DNA of 64,000 bases from Pseudomonas sp. Leaf58 (GCF_003627215.1 NZ_CP032677.1:2113501-2177500), one strand, 5' to 3'. Numbered from the stretch's first letter, positions 35,562 to 44,552 are shown. Program-made: numbers and translations. Notes: generated by a model from the letters alone, not told the origin.

Positions 35562-35602
35562 GGAAGGCCCTTTTATCACTCCCCAGACGACAGCAGGGGG
35601 TA

Positions 35603-35642
35603 GCGTGTGTGACGGAGATCGAGCTGGAGAGATCACACACGC
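35603..35642. promoter_or_regulatory. 10-bp inverted repeat upstream of glutaminase
   Basis: GCGTGTGTGA and TCACACACGC are perfect complements around a 20-base loop, 42-81 bp upstream of the glutaminase start. It may be an operator or, read on the plus strand with the following A-run, a hairpin; not a good terminator in the direction of the flavoprotein gene because the T-run is missing on that side. Confidence 0.4.
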
Positions 35643-35749
35643 ACAAAAAAATGGCCTAGGTGACGATCTGGGGCAGGCGTGTCCGGCCATCAAAAAAGGC
35701 TAATCGGATAGCTTGAGCGAATGCTTCACTCGATCTTGGGAAAAATTTC

Positions 35750-37510
35750 TCAGCCAAGCGCTTCTCTTGCCGCTACCTTGATAGGTTCTGCCATGCCCGT
35801 TTTGCCTTCAGCAACGCCCGCCGCATGCCGGGCCACTCGCCAGCCAAATACAATCGCAGGCCCCAGCGTGGTGCCTGGGCCTGGGTAGGTGCCGCGAAAC
35901 ACTGAAGTCAGGTCATTCCCACAGGCATACAGCCCCTCAATCACCTGGCCTTGCGGGTTCAGCACCTGGCCATCGGCGTTACCCCTCAGGCCCGCGCTGC
36001 AGGCGAGGTCGGCCGGTTGCACAGTCACCGCATAGTAAGGCCCATCGCCGAGTGGGCGGACGCAGGGGTTGGGCATTTGCTGGGGGTCACCATTGTGACG
36101 GTTCATGGGGCTGCTACCGCGCTTGAATGCCGGGTCGTCACCCTGTGCGGCGGCGGCGTTGTAGGTGCTGATGGTGTTCGCCAGCCCCTCGGCATCAACC
36201 TTGAGTTTGCTGGCAAGCTCACCCAGGGTGCGGCCTTTGATCAAGTAGCCAGACTTGACGAAGCTGGCGATGTTGAGGGCGCTGCGTAGCGGCATCACCA
36301 GGCCCAAGCCGTAACGCTGCAAGAAAGCCTGGTCACAGATCAGGTGGGCGGTGGGGCTGGCGTCGCGGAGCATGCCCATGACGAAGTCGTGGTAGGAGTC
36401 TGACTCGTTGACGAAGCGCTGGCCCCGGGCATTCACGGCAATCAGCCCAGGCTTGGCGCGGTCCAGCAGGATGTGTGGCCATACTGCCTGGTAGCCGTCC
36501 TTGGCCGTGCGGATCGAGCAAGGCATCCACAGGCCTGGGCTGTCGTGGCCGTTGTCGAGCTGGGCATTGGCCTTGAGCGCGCGGTCAATGCCGTCGCCGG
36601 TGTGGGTCAGGGGCGCCAGTGAAAGGGCTTGGGCAGCCGCCGGGAACAGCTGCTTGCGCAGGGTCGGGTGGCGCGTCAGGCCCCCGGTGGCCAGCACCAC
36701 GCCACGACGGGCGCGGATGCGCTCAGGCTGGCCGTTGTGCAGCACCACTGCCCCCACCACCTGGCCGTTTTCCAGGATGAGTTCGTGCAAGGGGGTTTCA
36801 AAGCGGACGGCCACGTTGCGCTGGCGCAGGCTATAGAACAGCCTGGCGACCAGGGCGTTGCCCATCACCAGGTGGGTGCCGCGGGGGTAGCTCAGGCGGT
36901 CGATGCAATAACGGCCGACCACGCTCAGGGTGCGGGTTAGGTTGTGCACAGAGGCAAAGGGCGCAAGCAGCGCATCCAGGTCCGCACGAGGCACCATCAT
37001 GCCGCCCAGGCCCATGAACTCGCGGCGCGGTGGGCGCACGCGGGCGAAGTCCTTGCCCAGCAGCCTGCCGTCGAACGCGAGGGGTGCAAGGGCGCGGCCG
37101 CCAAACGCGGCGCCTGGGCCGCTGACGTAGTCGGGGTGGGCGGCGGCGGCGACGAATTTCACTTCGCTGATGCGCTCGAGTTCGTCAATCGCCTGCGGCC
37201 CGCTGGCGAGGAAGGCTGCGCGCAATGCGTCACCACCGCGCTCACCGACTACTGCCTTGAGGAAGGTCGCGGCCTCTGCCGCGCTGTCCGGCACGCCGGC
37301 GCGTTGGCTCTGGGTTGTACCGGGTACCCAGGTGGTGCCGCCCGAGGTGGCGCTGATGCCGCCCACCACGGCGGTTTTTTCACACAGCAGCACGTCCAGC
37401 CCGTGGTGGCTGGCCATCAATGCGCTGGTCATACCTGCAGTGCCTGCGCCGAACACCAGCAGGTCGACTTCCTGGTCCCAGTGCGGGGGGAGGGGGGTGG
37501 TGGTGCTCAC
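35750..37510 (-). CDS. FAD-dependent dehydrogenase (fumarate reductase / ketosteroid dehydrogenase-like) 1
   Basis: 586 residues. The FAD Rossmann motif FGAGTAGMTSALMA is at about 16-29, followed by the EKTAVVGGISATSGGTTWVPG region shared with KstD-type flavoproteins; C-terminal PGTTLGPAIVFGWRVARHA closes the FAD site. No signal peptide. It forms a tandem with the related gene upstream (24-bp gap). These enzymes remove hydride pairs from alicyclic or steroid-like rings or reduce enoates; the substrate here is unknown. Confidence 0.85.
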   Translation of the reverse strand: MSTTTPLPPHWDQEVDLLVFGAGTAGMTSALMASHHGLDVLLCEKTAVVGGISATSGGTTWVPGTTQSQRAGVPDSAAEAATFLKAVVGERGGDALRAAFLASGPQAIDELERISEVKFVAAAAHPDYVSGPGAAFGGRALAPLAFDGRLLGKDFARVRPPRREFMGLGGMMVPRADLDALLAPFASVHNLTRTLSVVGRYCIDRLSYPRGTHLVMGNALVARLFYSLRQRNVAVRFETPLHELILENGQVVGAVVLHNGQPERIRARRGVVLATGGLTRHPTLRKQLFPAAAQALSLAPLTHTGDGIDRALKANAQLDNGHDSPGLWMPCSIRTAKDGYQAVWPHILLDRAKPGLIAVNARGQRFVNESDSYHDFVMGMLRDASPTAHLICDQAFLQRYGLGLVMPLRSALNIASFVKSGYLIKGRTLGELASKLKVDAEGLANTISTYNAAAAQGDDPAFKRGSSPMNRHNGDPQQMPNPCVRPLGDGPYYAVTVQPADLACSAGLRGNADGQVLNPQGQVIEGLYACGNDLTSVFRGTYPGPGTTLGPAIVFGWRVARHAAGVAEGKTGMAEPIKVAAREALG

Positions 37511-37534
37511 TTTGCTTGCTCCTTCATGGCGTGG

Positions 37535-39253
37535 TTATTCATAGGCGGTGGCGCCAGCCAGGTGACGGCCGGCGATGTAGCCGAACGTGGTGGCCGGGCC
37601 CAGGTTGATACCGCCAGCGGGGTAATGCCCACCCATGATGCTGGCCATGTCGGCGCCGGCTGAATAAAGGCCCGCGATCGGCTGCCCCTCAGTGTTGAGG
37701 ACTTGCGCGTGGGCATTGGTCTTGAGGCCGGCAAAGGTGCCGAAGCAGCCTGCTTCAACCTTCACCGCATAGAAAGGGCCTTGCTCGATCGGCGCGACGC
37801 AGGGATTGGGCCCGTGCTGCGCATCACCTTGTTTACGGTTGTAGGGCGTGCTGCCGCGGCCAAACTGTGGGTCTTCGCCGTTGCGGGCGTGGCGGTTGTA
37901 TTCGGCAAGGGTGTGGCGCAGGCCGCTCGGGTCGATACCACACGCGTTGGCCAAGGCTTCGACGGTGTCGCCCGTCTTCAGATAGCCCGAGCGAATGAAC
38001 GGCTCGACTGGCAGCGGGAAGGGGCGTGAGATACCCAGGCCGTAGCGCCGCTGGAATGCGTGCGTGCAAATCAACCAGGACGCGACCTCGGTGCCGGGCG
38101 CAGTCGCGACCATCGCGGCCACATAGTCGTAGTAACCATTGGCTTCATTGACGAAGCGCTGGCCGTTCGCGAGCACGCCAATGATGCCTGGCTTAGCGCG
38201 TTCGATGATGTGTGGGAAGTGGCCGACGCTGCCGTCCTTGTAAGGCACCCGCGACACCGGCGCCCACGCCGCTGGGCAGGCGAGGTCCGCGGCAAACTGG
38301 CCCCCGACGCTCTCGCCCAGGCGCAAACCGTCACCATTGACCCCCAGCGGCGGCAAGGCCAGGTGCTCATGACCGGTTGGCGTGCGCGGGAACAGTGCCT
38401 TGCGCCGTTCGATGTCATTGGCAAAGCCACCCGCTGCCAGCACCACGCCCTTGCGTGCGCGAATGGCGATGCGACCTTTTGCGGTTTCAACCACGGCCCC
38501 GGTGACGCGGCCATGTTCATGCAAAAGCGCGGTGGCTGGCGCCGACTCCCAGAGCTGAACGCCTAGCGCTTCAGCCGACTTGGCCAGGCGGGCGATCAAC
38601 GCGACGCCGTTCACCAGGTGCATGGAGCGCCCGTTGAGCGCCAGGTCGATCAGGTGTTTGCCGAAGCGTTTGCTCACGTGCAGCAGCGCACGCCAGGAGC
38701 GGGTCAGGGTGAGGAAAGCGGTGAGGTCCTTGCCGGCCATGATGGGCATGCCCAGGAACGAGGTTTCGCGCATGGTTGTGCGCAGCCGCTTGAGCAGCTT
38801 GCCAACCTCATAGGCGTTGTACGGTGCGGCAATCACCGAACGGCCGCCGGTGCCGGCGCCAGGGGTGTCGCCGTGAATGTCGGCAATGGCATTGCCGTCG
38901 GCAAATTGCAGCGTGGTATGGCGCTCGAAAAACGAGACCATGTTGGGCGCCGCTTCGAGAAAGGCATCGATCATCGCCGGGTCGAAGTGTTCGCCCAGTT
39001 CGTGCTCGAGGTAGGTGCGCGGCAGCGCGCGGTCTTCGATGATCCCGGCACGCTGCGCCAAGGGGTTGCAGGGCACCCACATCCAGCCACCCGACCAGGC
39101 GGTGGCGCCGCCGAACACCTCGTCCTTTTCCACCACGATGACACGCTGGCCGTGCCAGGCGGCGGTCACGGCTGCGCTGAGCCCGGCCGCGCCGGAGCCA
39201 ATGACCAGGACATCGCAGTCCAGCGTGGTGTGCAGGGAAGTGTCGGCAAGCAT
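37535..39253 (-). CDS. FAD-dependent dehydrogenase (fumarate reductase / ketosteroid dehydrogenase-like) 2
   Basis: 572 residues, diverged paralogue of the next gene. FAD motif IGSGAAGLSAAVTAAWHG near residue 17, EKDEVFGGATAWSGGWMWVP, and a C-terminal GGINLGPATTFGYIAGRHL. Probably part of one transcript running from the AAHS transporter to 35750. Two such flavoproteins side by side could act in sequence on a ring compound or form a dimer. Confidence 0.86.
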   Translation of the reverse strand: MLADTSLHTTLDCDVLVIGSGAAGLSAAVTAAWHGQRVIVVEKDEVFGGATAWSGGWMWVPCNPLAQRAGIIEDRALPRTYLEHELGEHFDPAMIDAFLEAAPNMVSFFERHTTLQFADGNAIADIHGDTPGAGTGGRSVIAAPYNAYEVGKLLKRLRTTMRETSFLGMPIMAGKDLTAFLTLTRSWRALLHVSKRFGKHLIDLALNGRSMHLVNGVALIARLAKSAEALGVQLWESAPATALLHEHGRVTGAVVETAKGRIAIRARKGVVLAAGGFANDIERRKALFPRTPTGHEHLALPPLGVNGDGLRLGESVGGQFAADLACPAAWAPVSRVPYKDGSVGHFPHIIERAKPGIIGVLANGQRFVNEANGYYDYVAAMVATAPGTEVASWLICTHAFQRRYGLGISRPFPLPVEPFIRSGYLKTGDTVEALANACGIDPSGLRHTLAEYNRHARNGEDPQFGRGSTPYNRKQGDAQHGPNPCVAPIEQGPFYAVKVEAGCFGTFAGLKTNAHAQVLNTEGQPIAGLYSAGADMASIMGGHYPAGGINLGPATTFGYIAGRHLAGATAYE

Positions 39254-39297
39254 TCAGCAGTCTCCGGGTGCGGTGTGTTTGAACGGGTAGCGGTGAT

Positions 39298-40107
39298 TTA
39301 CAGCGGCTCGATGATTGCTTTGGCGGCGGCCAAGGCCTGTCGCGCCCAGGCTTCCACCCCCAGTTGCGCAACCCTGTGGTCATGCGGGATCTCGACGCTG
39401 ACCGGGACTGCGGCCGGGAGGCTACGCCAGATCCTGGCCAGGTCGATGTCACCTTCGCCCGGCAGTAACCGCTCGCAACGCGCTGCGTGAATCAGGCCGT
39501 CACGGGTGTTCGGCCGCAGCGCCGGGCCATCGCATATCTGCGCGTAGTGCAGCCACTGCGCGGGGATGCGTTGCAGGTCCTGGAAGCGGCTGTCGGAACG
39601 CTCGAAATGCAGGGCGTCGACGAGAATGCCGGCGTTGGCGCGGTCGGCCTGCTCAACGACGTTCAGTGCACTGGCCAGGTCGTTGACAGCCGTCCACGGC
39701 ATGAACTCCAGGTCTGCCGTCAGGCCGAAGGGCTGCATGGCGTCACATAGTTGCGCGTAGTGTTCGATCAGCCGGTTGGGTTCGGGGTCGTCGCCGGCCA
39801 CCAGTACGGCCTTGGCGCCGAGCTGCGCGCCAACGTCGAAAAAGGGCAGGTAACGCTGCACATCGAATTGCCCATCGAGCCGGATCAACTCCAGATCGAA
39901 CACCTTCACGCCGGTGTCATTCATCCGCGCCAGGGTTTCGCGCAGCATGGGTTTGTCGTCCATCAAGGAATAGGCGACAGCCCCAGGCGCCACCGGCAGC
40001 AAGCGCACGCCAGCCTGGTCATAACCGGTGCGGGCAGCCAGTTCGATCATTTGCGGAGGGCTTAAGGCGAGCGCGGTCAGTTGGGCAATGGAATAGCTGG
40101 CTTGCAT
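39298..40107 (-). CDS. TIM-barrel isomerase/dehydratase-like protein (AP-endonuclease family 2)
   Basis: 269 residues of the xylose-isomerase-like barrel family. Candidate metal ligands are the acidic and His residues in LEFMPW, VDALHFERS and EGDIDL. The family includes sugar epimerases, hydroxypyruvate isomerase and 3-dehydroshikimate dehydratase; the last would suit a hydroaromatic pathway but cannot be assigned from sequence. ATG 40107 is used; the open frame upstream to 40326 overlaps the transporter gene. Confidence 0.8.
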   Translation of the reverse strand: MQASYSIAQLTALALSPPQMIELAARTGYDQAGVRLLPVAPGAVAYSLMDDKPMLRETLARMNDTGVKVFDLELIRLDGQFDVQRYLPFFDVGAQLGAKAVLVAGDDPEPNRLIEHYAQLCDAMQPFGLTADLEFMPWTAVNDLASALNVVEQADRANAGILVDALHFERSDSRFQDLQRIPAQWLHYAQICDGPALRPNTRDGLIHAARCERLLPGEGDIDLARIWRSLPAAVPVSVEIPHDHRVAQLGVEAWARQALAAAKAIIEPL

Positions 40108-40133
40108 GGCATGTCTCCGTAGAGCGGTTGGCT

Positions 40134-41477
40134 TCAGTTGGCTGCAGTGGCGATTGCCGACGCGTTGCGCTTGCGGCTTTTCACCCACAGTGCGGTTACC
40201 CCGAGCAAGGACGGGATGGCGAGGAACAGGAAGACCTGGCTGAAATTCCATTGCGCGGCCAGCATCAGCGCACCGATCCCGGCGCCGCTGATAGCGCCCA
40301 GCCGGCCAATGCCGGTGGCCCAGCACACGCCGGTGGCGCGGATTTGGGTGGGGTAGAAGGCGGCGGCCAGCGCATAGCCGCCGACGTTTACGCCGTTAAG
40401 GAAGTAACCCAACAGCAGGATCAACGGGCAGAGTACCTGCATGGTCGGCTGCTGCAGGGCGATGAGCACTGCGCAGGCCCCGCCACAGAACACCGTGGCG
40501 CCGACCACCTTGTGGTGTTCCCAGCGGTCCATCTTCATGCCGACGGTGAAGTTGCCCAGCATGCCGCCGATTTGCAGCAACGAGCCCAGCAGCGCTGCCT
40601 CACCCATGCTCAAGCCGGCATCGCGGCTGAGCAGCGGCAGCCAGCTCGACAGCAGGTACATGGTCAGCAGGCCCATGAACAGGGTGACCCAGATCATGCA
40701 GGTGCCCAGGCTGAAACCGGGCGCGAACAAGGCGCTGACCTTGCCTGTGGCCTTGATCGCCGTTTCGCTGCTATGGAAATGTGTCTGGGCGTTGGCCAGG
40801 CCAGGGGCAACCTTGTTGATTTCCTTGATCAGGCGGTCCTTCAAGGCGCTGTTCTGGGCCAGGAAGCGGATGGACTCCGGGAGGCTCAAAACCAGCAGCA
40901 AGGCGAAAGCGATTGGCAGCACGCCGCCGGCCACCAACACCGACCGCCAGCCGAAGTGTTCGATCAACCACTCACTGCCCAGGCCACCCAGTGCGGCGCC
41001 AAAGGCGAAGCCGCAGTAAATGAACGAGACCATGTGAGAGCGATAGCGTTTGGGGGCGAATTCGGAAATCAGGGTCGCCGTGTTAGGCATCGATGCCCCC
41101 AAGCCGACCCCCGTCAGAAAACGCAGGATCGTTAGGCTGGTGATCCCGGTCGACCAGGCTGAAGCCAGGCTCCAGAAACCGAACAGCAGCACCGAGCCGA
41201 TGATGACCGGCCTGCGGCCGAATCGGTCGGCCAATGGCCCGGCAGTCAACGAACCGAATGCCAGCCCGAGCAGGCCACTCATCATTACCGGGCCAAGGTC
41301 ATGGCGCAGCACGCCCCAGTCATCGACCAGCGCGGGTGCAATGAAGCCAATCGCGGTGGTATCGAACCCGTCAAACACCAGCACCATGAAACCGAGGAAC
41401 AACACCAGCCACTGCCTGGCGCTCATCTTTCGAGCATCCATGAAGGTGCTCACGTCAACATTGGGAGAGTGCGACAT
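40134..41477 (-). CDS. MFS transporter, aromatic acid:H+ symporter (AAHS) type
   Basis: 447 residues, 12 membrane spans. The early GFMVLVFDGFDTTAIGFIAP with its paired Asp, and GPLADRFGRRPV are hallmarks of PcaK/BenK-type carriers of aromatic or hydroaromatic acids. First gene of the likely operon to 35750. An IclR-type palindrome lies 106 bp upstream, and an AAAAACAAAAAGCAGGAG leader resembles the Hfq/Crc CA motif. Confidence 0.9.
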   Translation of the reverse strand: MSHSPNVDVSTFMDARKMSARQWLVLFLGFMVLVFDGFDTTAIGFIAPALVDDWGVLRHDLGPVMMSGLLGLAFGSLTAGPLADRFGRRPVIIGSVLLFGFWSLASAWSTGITSLTILRFLTGVGLGASMPNTATLISEFAPKRYRSHMVSFIYCGFAFGAALGGLGSEWLIEHFGWRSVLVAGGVLPIAFALLLVLSLPESIRFLAQNSALKDRLIKEINKVAPGLANAQTHFHSSETAIKATGKVSALFAPGFSLGTCMIWVTLFMGLLTMYLLSSWLPLLSRDAGLSMGEAALLGSLLQIGGMLGNFTVGMKMDRWEHHKVVGATVFCGGACAVLIALQQPTMQVLCPLILLLGYFLNGVNVGGYALAAAFYPTQIRATGVCWATGIGRLGAISGAGIGALMLAAQWNFSQVFLFLAIPSLLGVTALWVKSRKRNASAIATAAN

Positions 41478-41582
41478 GGGTAACTCCTGCTTTTTGTTTT
41501 TATAAAAATGCCTTTCCCGGCCTGGCCATGCGCGGGTGGCAGCACGGCATCACAGGGATTGCGGAGCCGATATTATCAGAAT

Positions 41583-41597
41583 TGGAAATTCATTCCA
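41583..41597. promoter_or_regulatory. IclR-type operator ahead of the AAHS transporter operon
   Basis: TGGAA-ATTCA-TTCCA, a 5+5 bp inverted repeat, matches the form TGGAA-N5-TTCCA of two other sites in this cluster and resembles the E. coli IclR site TGGAAATNATTTCCA. A half site, GTTCCA, lies 15 bp away. Confidence 0.7.
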
Positions 41598-41728
41598 CAA
41601 ATAAAATACGTTCCATATTGTTTTTCGCGCGCCAGCGATCCGCGGCTTGGCAAGGGCCCGCAGCTGCTAGGTTGTTAGGGGAGGGCGGCCAGGTCAGAAC
41701 GCCTGGCCGCGTTCAAGCGGGGAGCCGA

Positions 41729-42538
41729 TCAGTCAGTGGGTTCGCTGATGCGGGAGGTCATCATCGACAGCTTGGGGAGGCTGTCCAGGTTGATCGCCGT
41801 GATCTCGTGGGCGGCTTCCAGCAATGCCGCCTTCAGCGTCTGCATGCGCTCGGCAGACAGGCGAACGCTGGGGCCAGCAATGCTGATCACACCGACGACT
41901 TGCTGCTGGGAATCGCGGATTGCAGCGGCCATCGACGCGGCGCCAACTTCAAAACTTTCGTCGACACTGGCGTAGCCTTGTTCACGGGCGATCTTCAAAT
42001 TGTCGAGCAGCTGTTCGATGGTGGTGGCCGCATTGGGGCCGTATTCGCCCGGTTTTGCCAGACCTTGGCGGTACACCAGCTCCAGTGCGCGTTCGTTGCT
42101 CAGGCAGCTCAACCAGGCCAGGCCCGATGCTGTGCAGCAGAGCTTGGCCTCGGCACCTGCATCGGGGTCATAACGCAGGCCGGAGCGGCTGCCTTGGGCC
42201 TTGGAGATCCAAATCAGGCTATCGCCATCGACGATGCTCAAGCGCACAAGCTCGCCGGACGCTTGGGCCAGGCGTTCGAGTATCGGCCGTGCGAGGTCGA
42301 CCATGTCGCTCTGGGACAGATGCTTCAGCGCTAGCGAGACCACCTTGAGGGCAAGCACGTAATGACCGTGCTGATGCTCTTGGCGCACGAAACCCTGTTC
42401 GACCAGGCAATTGAGCATGCGGTGGGTCGCGCTCGGCGGGATGTCCAAGGCTTCAGCAACTTGTTGAAGGGCCAGCCCGGTGCTTTTACCGGCGAGCAGC
42501 TCGATGGCGTGCAGGCCACGTTCAAGCGCATTGCTCAT
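41729..42538 (-). CDS. IclR-family transcriptional regulator
   Basis: 269 residues: winged helix at 1-65 (LERGLHAIELLAG, then IPPSATHRMLNCLVEQGFV) and the IclR effector domain (AAAIRDSQQQVVGVISIAGPS). It is placed between the transporter operon and the shikimate-dehydrogenase-like gene, and a palindrome of its family's type lies 48 bp upstream of its own start. Autoregulation and control of both neighbours are likely. Confidence 0.9.
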   Translation of the reverse strand: MSNALERGLHAIELLAGKSTGLALQQVAEALDIPPSATHRMLNCLVEQGFVRQEHQHGHYVLALKVVSLALKHLSQSDMVDLARPILERLAQASGELVRLSIVDGDSLIWISKAQGSRSGLRYDPDAGAEAKLCCTASGLAWLSCLSNERALELVYRQGLAKPGEYGPNAATTIEQLLDNLKIAREQGYASVDESFEVGAASMAAAIRDSQQQVVGVISIAGPSVRLSAERMQTLKAALLEAAHEITAINLDSLPKLSMMTSRISEPTD

Positions 42539-42585
42539 GTTTTTTCCTTAGGTTTGCGAGAGATGAGCCGTCTAAAAAAGTGCAG

Positions 42586-42600
42586 TGGAATAGTATTCCA
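42586..42600. promoter_or_regulatory. IclR-type operator ahead of the iclR gene
   Basis: TGGAATAGTATTCCA: six-base arms (TGGAAT and ATTCCA) around a 3-base centre, the most symmetrical of the three copies. Confidence 0.72.
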
Positions 42601-42650
42601 CCTACTAAACGGCTGCAAATGGAGGGGCCCTGGTGGTTTGGCCCGCGTTC

Positions 42651-43457
42651 TCAGATCCTGAAAAATGTCCTGTAGCAGCCTAATTGTTCACTGAGCATGT
42701 GGCTACCAGGGTGCACAGAATGCCCTGCTGCTTTCGCAGCGCGTAACAGGCGAGTGTCGACGGGTTGCATGATGATGTCTGCGACCAGGGCCCCCGCAGC
42801 CAGCGCGGCAAGGTCTACCGGAAGTGGATCCTCCTCGGCGAGACCTAACGGTGTTGCGTTGATAACGATATCGGCTAACCCAAGGTGTTGTGGCTGGGCA
42901 AGCTCGCAGCGGCTTGGCCAATGTTGGTTCAGCCTGGCGAGTAGTGATTGGGCTTTCACGGTGTCCGGTTCTTGTAGATACAAGACGTCTACCTCTGCCT
43001 GCAGCAAGGCCACAGCAATCGAACTACCTGCACCACCACCTCCGGCCAGTACCACCCGTTTCCCAGCCAGTTTGTACCCTTTGCGCTGCAGGCCCAGCGC
43101 AAACCCTACGCCATCGAAGTTGTCAGCTTCCCACACGCCTTGTTCGTTGCGGCGCATTGCATTGGTGCTGCCAGAGACCTGAACAGCAAGGCTGAGCTTA
43201 TCTGCAAAGTCACGAGCAGCGAACTTGTGCGGAATGGTGATCAGCATTCCCGAAAAATTCTCCATCGCTTGAAGGCCGCGTATAACCGTCGCGAGCTGCT
43301 CAGGCCTGGCATGCACCGCAATCATCACGGCATCCACGGCTTCATCAGCAAACACCTTGTTGAGTAGCTCGGGAGCCTTCACTTGCTTCACCGGGTCACC
43401 GATGACCGCAAAAATCCGGGTGTTGCCAGTAGGGCTGGGTATTAACAGCTGAGACAT
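42651..43457 (-). CDS. Shikimate/quinate dehydrogenase-like protein
   Basis: 268 residues of the AroE fold. The substrate motif LITIPHK carries the catalytic Lys; the usual NTDG motif reads NFDGVG (Thr replaced by Phe, Asp kept). The nucleotide site is GGGGAGSSIAVAL. The change near the substrate and the catabolic setting suggest a role other than aromatic amino-acid synthesis, such as oxidation of quinate, shikimate or an analogue. ATG 43457 follows GGAGAG. An IclR-type site lies 72 bp upstream. Confidence 0.85.
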   Translation of the reverse strand: MSQLLIPSPTGNTRIFAVIGDPVKQVKAPELLNKVFADEAVDAVMIAVHARPEQLATVIRGLQAMENFSGMLITIPHKFAARDFADKLSLAVQVSGSTNAMRRNEQGVWEADNFDGVGFALGLQRKGYKLAGKRVVLAGGGGAGSSIAVALLQAEVDVLYLQEPDTVKAQSLLARLNQHWPSRCELAQPQHLGLADIVINATPLGLAEEDPLPVDLAALAAGALVADIIMQPVDTRLLRAAKAAGHSVHPGSHMLSEQLGCYRTFFRI

Positions 43458-43528
43458 CGTTCTCTCTCCTTCGGTATCCCACGGCGCTGAGGCCAATCGG
43501 TTGCGTTAAAAACCTACCATATCGTAAA

Positions 43529-43543
43529 AGGAATATAATTCCA
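43529..43543. promoter_or_regulatory. IclR-type operator ahead of the shikimate-dehydrogenase-like gene
   Basis: AGGAATATAATTCCA: same arrangement as the other two copies, with one base change in the outer position, in an AT-rich promoter region. Confidence 0.7.
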
Positions 43544-43633
43544 TTTTAAAAATATATTCTGAAATAAAGCGATTTCGCCGGTAGCCGGCAGGAGGGCCTG
43601 CTAGACGATAGCCCTCTGTCCCCAGCAAACCCC

Positions 43634-44308
43634 TCAGGCATGTATCAGTGAGAGTTCGCTGATGATGCAGATCGAACCATCGTCGGCGGCTGTCGCGTCG
43701 GTGTAGTCAACCTGGTTGTATACCCCGCCGTGGAACTCGAACACGCGCGAAGCCCAGGTGCTGTCGAACTGCAGGTTGCCAGAGCCGCCGGTCACCCCGT
43801 TGCAGCTGGCCGTTACGGTAACCAGGCCCTGGGCCGTGGCGTGAATGCTCACGTTGAACTTCGCCCCCAGGGGTACCCCCTTCAGTACCGTCGAGTTCAC
43901 TGGGTCGGCTTGGTTGTAGCTGCGGCGAAAACCCAGGGTGATGTCGCCCTTCTTCCAGAACACCTTCACCGGCGGGCTATCGTCGCCGCGCACGTGCATC
44001 TGCGCGATCACCACCTTCTGCGCGCTGTTGACCTTGGTCAGGGTCATTTCCTGGCGATTCCAATGGTTCAGGGCGCTGCCCAGTGCCCAGTATTGCGGTT
44101 CTGACCACTCGCAGCGGGTCCTGCGGGTGCTTTTGCTCGAAGCGCCTTTGGTCGGGGCGCAGAGCTGTACCGAACCGTCACCGAGCACCGCCACGTAGCT
44201 GGGGTAGCGGGCGATCGCTTCGGCACCGGTGAGTTCTGTCGCTACGAGGTTGGTCGAGGACACGGCTACTGGAACGGCAAGGGTCAGGTTGCGGATATCT
44301 ACGCTCAT
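43634..44308 (-). CDS. Polysaccharide lyase family 7 (alginate lyase-like) protein
   Basis: 224 residues, the size of a single PL7 jelly-roll domain. The three family motifs appear in variant form: RTRCEW for R-(S/T)-E-L-R, AQMHVRG for the Q-(I/V)-H motif, and FEFHGGVYNQ for YFKAGxYxQ. No signal peptide is present, which is unusual for a lyase acting on exopolysaccharide. Two copies of the TTAGC-N5-GCTAA operator lie 76-115 bp upstream, linking it to the S24 repressor 600 bp away. It may be a phage-type depolymerase released by lysis. Confidence 0.78.
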   Translation of the reverse strand: MSVDIRNLTLAVPVAVSSTNLVATELTGAEAIARYPSYVAVLGDGSVQLCAPTKGASSKSTRRTRCEWSEPQYWALGSALNHWNRQEMTLTKVNSAQKVVIAQMHVRGDDSPPVKVFWKKGDITLGFRRSYNQADPVNSTVLKGVPLGAKFNVSIHATAQGLVTVTASCNGVTGGSGNLQFDSTWASRVFEFHGGVYNQVDYTDATAADDGSICIISELSLIHA

Positions 44309-44383
44309 GGCGAACTCCTGAGTAAAAAACGGTGTGCGGCGGAAGGCCTTAGCGGCAGCGCAGTGGCCGCTGCCGGGGGAAAA

Positions 44384-44423
44384 TTAGCCTTGCGCTAAAT
44401 CCTAGTCAATAGCTTATGGCTAA
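44384..44423. promoter_or_regulatory. Two repressor operators ahead of the lyase gene
   Basis: TTAGC-CTTGC-GCTAA at 44384-44398 is a perfect 5+5 inverted repeat; ATAGC-TTATG-GCTAA at 44409-44423 has one mismatch. The same pattern occurs twice in the promoter region of the S24 repressor, so they are probably bound by that repressor. Confidence 0.75.
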
Positions 44424-44520
44424 ATATATTTCGCCGGGCGACAAATTACCTGCTGGCGAAAATTTTCCGCGGTCAGGGCTTTACGCTGGATTTGGCAGTG
44501 GGATAAGCTTTTGCAGAGCA

Positions 44521-44536
44521 CTGTACGAATATACAG
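44521..44536. promoter_or_regulatory. LexA (SOS) box ahead of the DUF1654 gene
   Basis: CTGTACGAATATACAG fits CTGT-N8-ACAG exactly, with CTGTA/TACAG arms. It ends 16 bp before the ATG at 44553, so bound LexA would block transcription. Confidence 0.82.
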
Positions 44537-44552
44537 CTATCAGGATGGAAAT

